From: Phlebopus portentosus
Lineage: Eukaryota > Basidiomycota > Agaricomycetes > Boletales > Boletinellaceae
Assembly: GCA_037892935.1 (NCBI GenBank)
Contig: JAYXKI010000019.1
Span: 1-64,000, forward strand
Reading direction: 5' to 3'
DNA length: 64,000 bases
How positions within the stretch are numbered: the first letter of the stretch is position 1; every line of letters begins with the position of its first letter. The notes below the pieces were generated by a model. It had not been told where the DNA came from. It worked only from the letters and a program-made list of their open reading frames with translations, and searched no databases. The translations under genes were made by a program, and so were the position numbers. Positions 1-9,810 of this stretch are shown here, one piece after another.

Positions 1-942
1 TTTTCCTGACTCCGGAGTCCAGCGTCATAGAAAAAAAAAACCCAAGGTGTGTGCTCGAACCGGGCGTGCGCTTCCGACGACAGTCGAGAATGCAAGACGC
101 ATCTCTGGGGAGGACGTTCAGGTAGAAAGCTAAGCGTATCTCATGATTAGTTGGCGGATACACTGCAAGTACTGCGTCTACCAGACCTATCGGGATAAAC
201 AAGTATTAGTATTAGTAGTAGTATGTAGAAATTAAGTGCGACATTATGATCGACAGTATTTACCAAAAGCGCACAAGCGGCGAGTTTCAGACTCCGCCGA
301 AATAAAAAACCTGTTGCCAGTTGCCATGCCAGTCACCAGTATCAGTCGCGTGACGATTACGTAGCAGTCGTGTGGCAGTTACGTAGCGGTCACGTTGCAG
401 TTACGTAGTGGTCACGTTGCAGTTACGTGACAGCTTCGCACCAGTAGTGTGACTAGCACTACACGTTACAGCTGCTGAATTCAAAATTTTGAAGGTCCTT
501 CCTATATTTAAAATTTTTGTAAGAATTTCTTCTGCTTGAAAACAATAAAGAGAATTACAAATTTAGACTTCTCCCTTTTCTTAAATTTTTGAATATATTC
601 CTGAACTTCCGCTATTTTTAATATTATATCCTACAAAATGTTATTAGTTGTATAAAATATTAATATATGTTCTTAAGCCACATAAATTTGTAAAACTCGA
701 TAGATTATGCAAGGCACAAAAATTTGAAAAAAAGTAATCCTCAGAAACTTCTAATTCTTGATGTTTGAAAAATGAGAATCAAAAAATAATCTTTAGAATC
801 CTATTCCCACATTTCAAATACTTCAAATTTCTTATAATTAAAAATGTGTTCCAAAAGATATTATTCTGCTTTCTTATTCTGGATCAAATTTCTTAAGCTA
901 CAAAATAGGGATCTGCCCCCTGTGTTTGGTTCAAGCGCGACG
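1..942. other. Gene-free left edge, AT-rich upstream of GH16
   Basis: Apart from the 22-bp tandem repeat at 339-426 I see no gene. Bases 480-900 are strongly AT-rich with many short poly-A and poly-T runs and form the upstream region of the GH16 gene that starts at 943. No convincing TATA box stands out from the AT background. Confidence 0.5.
339..426. repeat. 22-bp tandem repeat, four degenerate copies
   Basis: Four consecutive 22-nt units begin at 339, 361, 383 and 405. Units 3 and 4 differ by a single base, and units 1 and 2 are more diverged. The shared core includes GTCACGTTGCAGTTAC, so a CACGT-type motif recurs at fixed spacing. The array lies about 0.5 kb upstream of the GH16 gene. 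A regulatory role is inference only. Confidence 0.75.
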
Positions 943-2420
943 ATGTTTTCTGTTGGATTGTCGAGCATTGCTGCTCTCGCTCTCGCGACCCTCAAGGCAA
1001 CCGTGGTCGATGCGGCTTTTCAGCTCGTCCAGAATCACCAGGGCGCAGACTTGTGAGTTGTTTCGCAAACACGTAGAACATTTGAAGCTCTTTTGGGAGG
1101 CCATTATGCGTCACAATGCACGAAGAGAGAGGTTTACGTCTTTATGTTTCTAGTTTAAACGACTGGATCTTCTATAGTGGTATCGACGCAAACAATACCG
1201 GCAATGTTCTCTTCCAGACGAAAGAACAGGCTGAGCAACAGCAGGTTAGCTTATGATTCGATGTTACAACTCAGAACAGCGACTGACTTGTGGATAGTTG
1301 ACATTCCTCAACTCGGCTGGCAACTTCATCATCAAAGTTGATAACACGACCGATGGCCAAGGCAACCCAACTTTCGGGCGTCCGAGCGTCAAGATACTCA
1401 GTTCATACACTATCTCCAGTGGGAACCTCGTAATATTTGATGCTGTACATATGCCTTACGGAGTGAGTTAAATTTTCTCTTTTTTCATGGTGTTTATCCT
1501 GATTTTTCATCTTTAGTGCTCTGGTGAGAACTATCCCACACCATTGGTACACCCATCCTAACCGTATCAAATCATGAGTATGGCCTGCTTACTGGACACA
1601 AGGCCCTGCCTGGCCGGATGATGGAGAAATTGACATTGTAGAGGCCGTAAGTGACCACCGCGGAAGAACAATTTTGCTACGCGTTCTCATCATCAATCAA
1701 TCAATATAGGTAAATTTGGATACAGTAAATAGCATATCACTACACACTCTTAACGGGTGCAGACATCCGGAAGCTAATGTTTCGAGTTCAATCGAAACTG
1801 GCAATCTCGTTCAGACAGATTGCTTCAACCAGACGAACTTCAACCAAGGGTGTATTGTCGATGTTCCTGGCCCGTCTTATGGTCAGGCCTTTGCGGAAAA
1901 TGGCGGAGGTGTTTACGCACTGAACTGGAACGACACGGGGATGTACGTATGGTTCTTCCCGCGGGGATCTATACCCACCGACCTACCCACCGATACCCCG
2001 AACCCAGACGGCTGGGGTCTTCCAACTGCCGCGTACCCAGCGACCAGTTGTGACTTCAACACGTTCTTCAGACCCCAGACGCTCATCATTCACACCACGA
2101 TATGCGGCAACTTTGCTGGTCAGGCGAACGTCTATGCACAGACGTGTTCCGGGACCTGCCTCGACCTCGTCCAGATTCCGGATAACTACGATAATGCATA
2201 TTTCGAAATATCGTATCTTAAGGTCTTTCAGTTTACTAACGGATCGACTACATCGACTGCTGTCACGAGTGCATCTGGAACGTCGACGGCAGACTCGTCT
2301 CCCTCTTCGACCGATGTAGTGACGGTTTCCGGGAGCACTCGGTCACGGTCTTCATTCTGGCCCTCTCTTCTCTTCGTTTTGGCGGCGGATCTTCTCTGCA
2401 TATACCTTTATATTTACTAA
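943..2420 (+). CDS. Secreted GH16 beta-1,3(4)-glucanase (laminarinase type)
   Basis: Six exons (943-1052, 1154-1244, 1298-1462, 1517-1523, 1579-1646, 1710-2420) join to a 383-residue protein with all phases matching. It starts with a hydrophobic signal peptide (MFSVGLSSIAALALATL). The catalytic stretch WPAYWTQGPAWPDDGEIDIVE contains the GH16 E-x-D-x-x-E motif, with its nucleophile and acid/base glutamates both present. The downstream part carries Cys-containing GH16 sequence (GCIVDVPGPSYGQAFAENGG). The C terminus is a Ser/Thr-rich stretch ending in a hydrophobic segment (residues about 360-383), which suggests a GPI anchor at the plasma membrane or wall. The family hydrolyses mixed or beta-1,3-glucans. 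Exon 4 is only 7 nt long; it is needed to make the C-S-V-W-P-A-Y-W junction. The gene is convergent with the Ser/Thr-rich gene at 2962-3665, and a decayed copy of its 3' end lies at 4474. Confidence 0.9.
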
Positions 2421-2961
2421 TTTGGTGGAGGATAGAAACAAACAGATAAGTTTATGTACCTTTTTTTTTCCTTGGTTTTATTTGGATTGGACTTTTTGTG
2501 CTTTCGGATTATTGATGGGTATACAAATCATGCGTATCTAGATAGATGTAAAATGATTTCCTAACTTTTTGGTCAATATTTATTGCAGAACCTGTATTTT
2601 ATTTTGTCTCGCGAGTAGATGATTGACTTTTCTCACAAAGCTGTGTCTCACAAACTAATCACAGCGGAATCACCGCACGTATAGTTAATGATCCGCGACA
2701 ACTCGCTAACACAACGAGATGCAAAGAAGAGAGTTCCAGCCTCACCCGAAGTGACAAATGAAACCATCTCAGGTGCATGCGTAAGGCTTTCAAGATTATT
2801 CCATCTCACCAGTAAATAATATCAACGAAGTCAACTGTTTTCAAAAAAAAAAAACGAGAACATCTATTGAATCGCCCAAATACACCAAACAAATGTCAAA
2901 GTGATAGGCTATTCAGAATATTATTATACAGGCCAAAAATAAGGGCACCATGACAACGCCT
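2421..2961. other. Convergent intergenic spacer
   Basis: This is the 3'-3' spacer between the GH16 gene and the Ser/Thr-rich gene, AT-rich and with no ORF or RNA gene I can support. It should hold both polyadenylation regions. A diverged counterpart is the spacer at about 4690-5124 in the downstream duplicate block. Confidence 0.5.
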
Positions 2962-3665
2962 TCAAACGCTGGTCGTGGTAGAGGACACCGTAGAGGATAC
3001 GTCAGTGGTGGAGGAAGAGACGGAAGACGAAGTAGATGTGTCGGATGTGATGGTGGAAGAAGTATCAGAATAAGTGGTGGTGGGAGTTGTAACGGTTGTA
3101 GAAGTGATCGTCGAGTTAGGGTAAACGATCGAAGAAGTCCACCAGGAGGAAGTCCACCAGGTGCTTGTGCTTGTAGTCTCGTCCGAACAAGAGGTTGTAA
3201 CGGGCTTGCTGGTAGTCGAAGACGACCAGGCACATGGACACGCCGTCACCGTCTGAGTAACTGTGATAGTACTTGTACATCCACCGTGCGGGTAATACGG
3301 CGGGACGGGTGAACCGCTGATGGTAGTGGTGGATCCCGAAGGGTAGGGGAATGGTGAGGAGTCTGTGATAGTAGTGGATCCGGAAGGAGGAGAGTACGGT
3401 GAGCTATCGATGATAGTAGTCGAACCGGAAGGAATGGAGTCAGGCGAACTATCGATTATAGTCGTTGACCCAGGAGGAGGGAAGTTGTCGAACGTAGTAG
3501 TACCAGAGTCCGTAGTACTCGCATCGGTAGTTGATGTCGTGTCGGCCTGTGGTGCCTAAAGGGGAAAGTTAGTAAGGGTATCAGAGATATCACCGTAAAA
3601 TGACATACTGGACTTGCAAAGGCTGAGGAGACGACAGCCAACAGGACGAGTTTGGCGGAGACCAT
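2962..3665 (-). CDS. Secreted Ser/Thr-rich repeat protein (copy 1)
   Basis: Two exons: 3609-3665 encodes exactly the 19-residue signal peptide (MVSAKLVLLAVVSSAFASP), and after a 53-nt phase-0 intron 2962-3555 encodes the mature part, giving 216 residues. The mature protein is dominated by Ser and Thr. It has repeats of the type SGSTTIIDSSP about every 13 residues, then a single motif CTSTITVTQTVTACPC, then a long Ser/Thr tail. This composition suggests a heavily O-mannosylated secreted or wall protein; no enzymatic domain is visible. No GPI-type hydrophobic tail is present. It is paralogous to 5125-5870, which shares the exon structure, signal peptide and TVTACP motif. A TATA box lies about 100 nt upstream. 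Confidence 0.75.
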
Positions 3666-4473
3666 AATTTGTTCTTTGGTTGGGGTGTGAAGAAGTTCTG
3701 AGACGAGTAAAGTGTACAAATTTCGCGATGCACTGACTGAAGGACATGTGCTTCAACCTGGCCAGCTTTTATAACATTTTCGGAGATCGTCCTCGTAAGC
3801 TGAAACAATGAAGATTGTGATGCGTCTAACGTTCGAGAACAAAAACCACGATCAAATTAGAACGTTCGTCCCGAGACATGCATTGACAATTCAGATTCTG
3901 CGACATATTCTTCGGCGAACCGAGACCTCTGAGCTGATACCTTATTCTTCCTATTATTCTTCCTGTCAGGGACATATGATGAGGGAGGACGAACTAGCCT
4001 GACTGACGAAACGCACAATTGGCGATCAAGACATAAACCGGTGCTCGTCAAGTACTCAATTTCTATTTGCCCCACGAGCAGCATCATCGTCTTGCTCACT
4101 GCGGGTATGAATCAATAAAATTGAACATAATGGATGGACAATTACTGGTCTGGACTCGAGTCCGCGGGTGGGATATAAAAAAAGTCTCGGAATTATCCGA
4201 TACATGCACGTGACTGGCCATCCAGCATGTTTGGGTATGTTTGGCTTCACATCACGTTATCGCCTGATCTGAGCCGCGTTTGGACGACGTAGAATCTTGA
4301 ATTCATCACCAGAAGTCAGAGTCGGAGTCTGATTGAGCCTTAGCCTCAGCTTAATAGGTTTATATGCATGTCCTTAATGAGTTTCAGCGGAACACAGTGC
4401 CAGTCGATTCAGACCGCGGAGCTTAGACCTGGGGTATTTTGACCTAGCTACCAGCTGCGAACTCAACATGCTT
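3666..4473. other. Duplicated promoter region, copy 1
   Basis: No gene is supported. From the start codon of the Ser/Thr-rich gene to about 4270 the sequence can be aligned by eye with 5871-6660 in the same orientation. Shared blocks include 'ttataacattt' with the TATA box, 'gatgcgtc', 'cgatcagattagaacgttc' and 'tgtttgggtatgtttggct'. From 4270 to 4473 there is no evident counterpart. Confidence 0.6.
3766..3773 (-). promoter_or_regulatory. TATA box of Ser/Thr-rich gene copy 1
   Basis: TATAAAAG on the minus strand lies 102 nt upstream of the start codon at 3665. An equivalent TATAAGAA sits 98 nt upstream of the paralogue at 5870 within a duplicated promoter, and that conservation of spacing supports the call. 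Confidence 0.5.
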
Positions 4474-4690
4474 TTTACATGCCCAAGATTCTCATCATTT
4501 CAAGTCGCAACTTTGCTGGTCAACCGATCATCTATGCCGAGACATGCTCCGAGAAGTGCCTTTGCCTGCTCTTAGTGGCGAATGATATCGATACGGATTG
4601 GACACAATTAGACATGTCTTGCCTTCCCGTTTTTTTCTCCTTATTCATAGGGCTTGAAATTTTCGTACCTTTGAAGTATAGATAGGTATA
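4474..4690 (+). pseudogene. Decayed GH16 3'-end fragment
   Basis: The segment reads PKILIISSRNFAGQPIIYAE and continues TCSEKCLCLL. It aligns with PQTLIIHTTICGNFAGQANV and YAQTCSGTCLDLV of the intact GH16 gene at about 2074-2180. DNA identity is visible over about 100 nt ('caactttgctggtca', 'catctatgc', 'acatgctccg'). Catalytic exons and the signal peptide are absent. It is convergent with the second Ser/Thr-rich gene, exactly as the intact GH16 is convergent with the first. This places it as the relic of a duplicated gene pair. Confidence 0.8.
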
Positions 4691-5124
4691 CTAATTACGC
4701 GTATGTACGCATCTACTCTCATGGGCCGTACTTATAGAATCTCTGCGTTACGGATTGTCTTAGGATCGTGTTAACACTACTATACGAGCCTTTATTCTGT
4801 CTTTCTACATATATCCGATAAAAGAAAGTCTCATACATTTTCTGGCGGTGATCTAACAGCACAAATCAAGTTGATACAGGGGATAGACTTTGCACTTTTC
4901 TTAAGTTCGCATTGACTGGGCCATCCATCTCAGTCAGTTAACGAATATTTTCAAAGTTTTGTCGGACAACTTCAACAAGCGCTAGTAAATATAGTCCAAC
5001 TACTAATGTCTCTCTCTAATCCGAAAAGAAGTAAGGGATCATGCACTAAAATCGTCCGAGTAGCATTGTATGAACATGTGCAACAGTTACAATCAAAATA
5101 TCCGGCAGCGACTTCCACGGAGTC
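4691..5124. other. Intergenic spacer in duplicate block
   Basis: AT-rich spacer between the GH16 relic and the second Ser/Thr-rich gene. I see no coding potential or RNA gene. It is the expected counterpart of the 2421-2961 spacer but is too diverged for confident alignment by eye. Confidence 0.4.
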
Positions 5125-5870
5125 CTAGACGCTGCTCGTCGCAGAGACGACCACCGTGCCAGACGCATCCGAGACGGAAGAAGAAACGACAGACGAAATG
5201 GATGCAGAAGAAGTAACAACGGAAGAAGCAACAACGGAAGAAGTGATAGGAATAGTAGTAATCGCAGTTGTAGCACCTACAGAGGTGATTGACGGGTCAG
5301 AGATAACGATCGTTATGGTCGGGACGCCAGAAGTGCCATTTGAGAAAGTGGTAATAATTGACCCGATAGTGGTCGGAAGCAACGACGGGCATGCCGTGAC
5401 CGTTTCGGTGATCGTGATGATGCTCTTGTGTCCACCGAAAGGAGGGACAGGCAACGATTTGGGCGGATAGGGCGGTGTGGCGGACGAGCTATCGATGATA
5501 GTGGTGACACCGGAAGGAGCAGGGAAGCTGTCGAAGGTGGTGCTAGCAGCACTCGTCACATCCACAGAACTGTCGAAGGTCGTCATCACAGCGCTGATCG
5601 CCACGGAGTTGTCGAACGCGGTCGTGAAGACACTTGAAGAAACGGCTGTGGAATTAACGGTGCCTGTAGAGCTAGGGACCACGGTGGTAGCATTGACAGT
5701 TGAGTTTACAATAGTTGTAGAGCTAAGAAGGGCAGCGCTCGATGTCGTGGCAAGCTGAGGTGCCTAGGAATAAGTTCAGCAAATGACTTCGATAACACCG
5801 TAAAGCATCATACCGGAATCGCGAAGGCCGAGGAGACAGCAGCCAAAACGACAAGCTTTGCGGAGAACAT
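5125..5870 (-). CDS. Secreted Ser/Thr-rich protein (copy 2)
   Basis: Two exons, 5814-5870 and 5125-5763, encode 231 residues. Exon 1 again ends exactly after a 19-residue signal peptide (MFSAKLVVLAAVSSAFAIP), and exon 2 again begins A-P-Q, with the intron in phase 0. The mature part is Ser/Thr/Val-rich and has one shared motif, KSIITITETVTACPS, corresponding to CTSTITVTQTVTACP of copy 1. Internal repeats differ: here TTFDSS/TTIIDSS units and a long SSVVxSS tail. The pair shows a conserved leader and central motif with fast-evolving low-complexity flanks. Likely secreted and O-glycosylated; function unknown. Confidence 0.75.
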
Positions 5871-6663
5871 AATGTTTAGTGCGATCGGGCGTGATAAAAC
5901 TGTTGAAACGAGCGAATGGCAAATCCTTGAAGAGCTGGCTGAAGAATCTCAGCTCAAATCAGACCCATTCTTATAACATTTCCAAGTCTCGTAATTAAAA
6001 GTTGCGATGCGTCCGACGTGTGAGAATAAGAGCTACGATCAGATTAGAGCATTCATCGCAAGTCAGATTTGCAATTCGTCCAAGGTTCTATGACATATCA
6101 TTCGGCGAAGCGAGACCTTTGAAACTGATCATGAGACGATCCTCCTCTCACGAACATACGATGTGGGAAGATGATCTTGACAAAGCATTGAAACCGAACG
6201 ACATGATTGCTACGCGGGGCGTAAATCAGTGCTCATCAAACACTTGGTTCTTGCCGAGCTCCAACAGAATCATCGTCTTTGCCCATGACGAGTCATTGAG
6301 TAAGCGATATAGACTGAAGCTCTGCAGCGCTCGCAGACATAGCTTGACTGCGGAATCCAGTAAACTTCGTTACGGGCAGGTTGACCGATGGCCATTGAAA
6401 CCCGTTTTCGTGAACCATGAGAATATGTTTGTTTCGTACAAAGAAATCAGATTCGTCATAAGCCCATACCAAGAGACTTCAGAAGACCAAAGGATGCAAA
6501 GCAATGTCCTCGTTGCGTGCGATTGCTGCAGTTGCATTTATTTATGAACCATGGTTGAAAGACAACAGTGATGGGCGCGGAGAGACCCGGTAGCTAATTA
6601 ACCGACGCGACTGGAATGTTTGGGTCTATTTGGCTCTTTACGTCATCATGGTCTCATTATGAC
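5871..6663. other. Duplicated promoter region, copy 2
   Basis: Counterpart of 3666-4270. A 181-codon open frame at 6002-6547 on the plus strand is not conserved in the first copy and resembles no protein I know. I treat it as chance. The duplicated sequence ends about 6660, directly next to a short inverted-repeat element. Confidence 0.55.
5968..5975 (-). promoter_or_regulatory. TATA box of Ser/Thr-rich gene copy 2
   Basis: TATAAGAA on the minus strand lies 98 nt upstream of the start at 5870, within promoter sequence duplicated from copy 1 and at nearly the same distance from the start. Confidence 0.45.
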
Positions 6664-6792
6664 TAAAATTTGCACGCACGTTATAACCGCGTATGGCGGT
6701 TTATTTTAATATTTTGCCTTTATGAGCTCTCATAAGCGGTTATAATTGCTTATAAGTCTCCATACGCGGTTATAAACCCGTGCAGAATTTTG
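6664..6792. mobile_element. MITE-like inverted-repeat element
   Basis: The left arm TGCACGCACGTTATAACCGC continues GTATGG (6671-6696). The right arm at 6760-6785 is its imperfect inverse (CCATACGCGGTTATAA then ACCCGTGCA). Flanking AAAATT and AATTTT extend the symmetry by 6-7 bp. Partial copies of the arm motif (AAGCGGTTATAA) also occur inside. No transposase is encoded. The element ends about 40 bp upstream of the phosphatase start codon, so it forms its proximal promoter or leader. It sits at the right boundary of the duplicated block. Confidence 0.65.
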
Positions 6793-6833
6793 CGTTGCGC
6801 CCATGGCAGCTATATTTTCTCGCTCTTACCATC

Positions 6834-7799
6834 ATGTCCCGACCAGCGATTCGTGCACTGCTCGTTGATTTATCTGGAACATTACATGTTGGAAGCAACG
6901 CTGTACCTGGCGCTGTCAATGCGCTCAAACGCATTCATCGGACAGGAATTCCTGTCAGGTTCTGCAGCAATACAAGCAAAGAAAGTACCGCATCACTACG
7001 CGCAAAGCTGATAAAAATGGGGTTTGAAGTAAACGACGGGGAGCTGTGGACGAGTCTCGGGGTTCTAAAGGATGTCGTCAAGATGAAGAACCTCCGCAAG
7101 TCAGCAAAATCTTTCACCAATAGCAGTTAGAACATTCGTTGATCGACTTATAATCGATAGGCCTTTGTTCCTTCTCTCGGAGTCCGCGATGGAGGAATTC
7201 CCGGAGTTTACAGATGTATCCACGTCGAGCCTCCATACGGATCACGACTCTGTTGTTATCGGCCTTTCCCCAAGCCATTTCAATTACGACACCCTCACCA
7301 AGGCCTTTCGAGTCTTGTCCTCCAATCAGGATTCTCCTACCTCACACGGTCCATCTCTGATCACCACTCACAAAGCTAAGTATATTCGAACTCCCGATGG
7401 AGAATTATCTCTTGGACCAGGACCGTTCGTCGCCGCTCTCGAATATGCAATCGGCGGAGGCCTTCGTGCAGAAGTGATAGGCAAACCGAGCAAGGACTTC
7501 TTTGAACGCGTCATCGCTAGTATTCCGAGTCAGAGTCCGAAATTGAAATACGACGAAATATCTATCATAGGTGATGACATTGAATCCGACCTGGGTGGTG
7601 CTGCTGTTGAGCTCGGCTTATGGCGAGTACTGGGTGTGTTTATTTTTCCCCGTTCCTATGTTATAAAAGCTAATCTGCCGATACAGTGAAAACAGGCAAG
7701 TATAGAAATGGGGATGAAGAAAGAGAAGGCCAGACACCTCCAAACGAAGTCCAAGACTCCTTTGCATCCTTTGTAGACGACCTGGTGAAAACAGTTTGA
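6834..7799 (+). CDS. HAD-superfamily phosphatase, HDHD2-like
   Basis: Three exons (6834-7099, 7161-7633, 7687-7799) give 283 residues. Motif I is LVDLSGTLH (HDHD2-type D-x-S-G-T), followed by the cap region and CSNTSKES (motif II Thr/Ser). The motif III lysine is in GKPSKDFF, and motif IV is GDDIESDLGGA. The C terminus VKTGKYRNGDE is the conserved HDHD2 tail. HDHD2/LHPP-type enzymes are Mg-dependent cytosolic phosphatases with a nucleophilic aspartate; the substrate is not predictable. An apparent stop after exon 1 is removed by a canonical intron at 7100-7160. The gene is convergent with the sirtuin, with 97 nt between stops. A MITE occupies its immediate upstream region. Confidence 0.88.
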
Positions 7800-7896
7800 G
7801 TGGATGAATGTAGAGTGTAACATTTCTAGCTGCGTGTATTGTGACTCCAGAGAATCCGTATAAAATAGAAACGATAGAATAGAGAAACACGGGTTA

Positions 7897-9591
7897 TCAA
7901 CCCGCAGCTCTTGGCGCCCTGTCATCATCACCTTCTGGTGGAGGTTTCACGATCCCGCTTGAAAGAAGTCTCGCAAGAATAGGATCTTTAACCGCTCTCG
8001 TTCCGCTGATAAGAGTAGTTAGCCAGGACACAAATGACGAAAGGAACAGTTGCCCACCTTAGTGCCCGGACGACATCTCGCAAGATGGCGCCTGTGGATA
8101 GCTCGATCTTCTCAATAGCTGGGGTCAGAGTATCAGCGCGGGTCGGTCCCAGATTGAGCATTAGCACCGGTTTTCCGAGGGTAATAGCATGTTTTAATAA
8201 TCTTCAAGACAGCGTCAATCTTTAAAATTGCGTGATGGTCTAACAAGTACGTTTTAATCTTACCTGAACGCAGAAAATGTAGCAAGTGTTGTTCCAACAA
8301 TGAACAATCGGTCCGCCTTTTCTATCGCTCGAAAGCTGTCGAAGCCGTCAGCGAAGGGGTCATAAAATTGAATATACGACTTGTTGCTTACGATTCGTCC
8401 TTCACTTCTTTTGATATCGATTCACCGAAGAAGATAAGATGCGGCTTGTGCTATGTAATGGCGTAAGAATACATTAAAGGATCGCTCGACTTAAGAATGT
8501 AGGTATACGAACCATGTTCACTCTCCTATTCTCTTGGACGCACGCAGGGCAGTTCGGCACGATGAAGTCTTCATAGGATGCTCCTGGAATTTCCACCTAA
8601 ATGCATACTGTTAATCAAAAGCCTGGTTAAATAAACAATGTGCGGCTCACATCTCCGTCAGGATTTGTCCTAAGCTCCTGCCCACTTCGCTCCAAGTCTT
8701 CCACGAACTGCGCCCAGCGAGGATTTGCGTCTGCTAACCATTCTTGAAACAAATCACGATCTACAACATGTCCATGTTTGCAGCTGACTTTCTTTGTCAA
8801 TGATTTGCCTGCATCAGCTTAAACACGTTCCGAGTGGCAGACTGAGGGAAGTAGGTAGACTAACATGTAATGTCCCGTGCAACTCCAACATTCGTGAAGA
8901 AGTCAAGAAAGGCGACCAAAATGAGGAAATGGCTTTGTTGTGCAATCCATCGACGTTTTGTGTCACAATACGTCTAACGTGTGAAGTGTATTGGAGGGCT
9001 GCGATGGCATAATGTGTTGTATTAGGAAGAGCGTCTCGTACGGGCGGGTAACCAAGGTATGATCGTAACCTAGTAAGTAGGTATTTCAGAGCTCGAGCTA
9101 CGATACCTCTTTGTGACGAATTACCAGTATCTTTGTCTAAAAGCATGGCCTTTAGGTGTCTCGTCGACAAGCTCGTGGTACTATATTTTAGGCGCAAATG
9201 CACATATAAATCTGTACCTCGGACGGAATGAAAGGCACTAACAAAGATAGGTCTAACACCTTATTAGCTTCTATTCTAATCCACATTGCAATACAGCTAC
9301 GCACTTATAATTCGGGTTCATATACCTCCCATCCTTCCCTCTGTACGCACGTATGCCTGAGTCAACGCTCACGCCTGCTCCGCTCAACAGCGTAACGTTT
9401 CCGGGCGCGAGGAATTCTGATATGCGCTCGACTGCAGCTGAATGGGATAGAGTAGGTAGTGAAGCTGGAGTAAAGAGCGCCTTGGGGATGGTTGGAACGG
9501 AGACGCGCATAGGCTTTGGTGAGGGAGGTTGAATGATCCGGCGTTCAAGGCTTAGCGACCCGATTGTACGGGCGACGATCGCGATCAGCAT
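7897..9591 (-). CDS. Class II sirtuin (SIRT4-like NAD-dependent deacylase)
   Basis: I can join ten exons without a frame break: 9305-9591, 9243-9252, 9125-9180, 8865-9069, 8651-8791, 8513-8596, 8392-8450, 8264-8335, 8058-8201 and 7897-8005, giving 388 residues. NAD-binding motifs are GAGVSVDSGIRAYRG and TQNVDGLH; the catalytic His is in ELHGTLHKVSCKHGH; a Zn-binding pair is NCPACV. C-terminal motifs are PHLIFFGES and VGTTLATFSAF. The first Zn ligand region reads C-K-H-G-H, not a plain CxxC. The leader is basic and hydrophobic (MLIAIVARTIG...RR), compatible with mitochondrial import, which fits SIRT4. Exon 2 is only 10 nt (encoding K-P-I-F with its neighbours). Confidence 0.9.
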
Positions 9592-9810
9592 TCGTCGATC
9601 GCAGCCTCAATAGAGTTTATGACTCTCTCTACCTAAATTTAAAAAGAAAAAAGACAAAATTTTGATCATTTTTCGTTTCATTTCATTACAGACAAATAAT
9701 ACAGGTGATCTACAAACGGATCGGGTACAATGTAATCCGTAATTTCTGCGCCAAGGAGTCTCCTCCCTTCGACATATGTAAATGCTACGAATTCCTCATC
9801 ATTCACTTAC

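Noticed and set aside
40..75. Box B-like GGTTCGAGC on the minus strand followed by a T-run, possible tRNA or SINE
   Set aside because: The T-stem does not pair and no D arm or anticodon arm can be folded upstream.
5156..5470. Plus-strand Glu/Thr/Val-rich frames opposite the Ser/Thr-rich gene
   Set aside because: Antisense of Ser/Thr-rich codons gives such composition automatically; the minus strand has signal peptide, intron and paralogue support.
6002..6547. 181-codon plus-strand frame in the duplicated promoter
   Set aside because: The homologous DNA in the first copy (3808 onward) does not keep the frame, so it is not under coding constraint.
7100..7160. Stop codon in the HDHD2-like gene suggesting a pseudogene
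   Set aside because: A GT-AG intron removes it and restores NLRKPLFLLSESAMEEF.
8336..8391. In-frame stop after KVKDE in the sirtuin
   Set aside because: It lies inside a 56-nt canonical intron (gtaagc...cgacag with a CTGAC branch site); the spliced product reads KDESFRAIEKADR.
8792..8864. Apparent one-base frame break in the sirtuin between LHGTLH and CKHGH
   Set aside because: Using the acceptor at acaaag/AAAGTC joins L-H to K-V-S-C-K-H-G-H in phase, giving the expected family sequence with canonical GT-AG splicing. The gene is intact.
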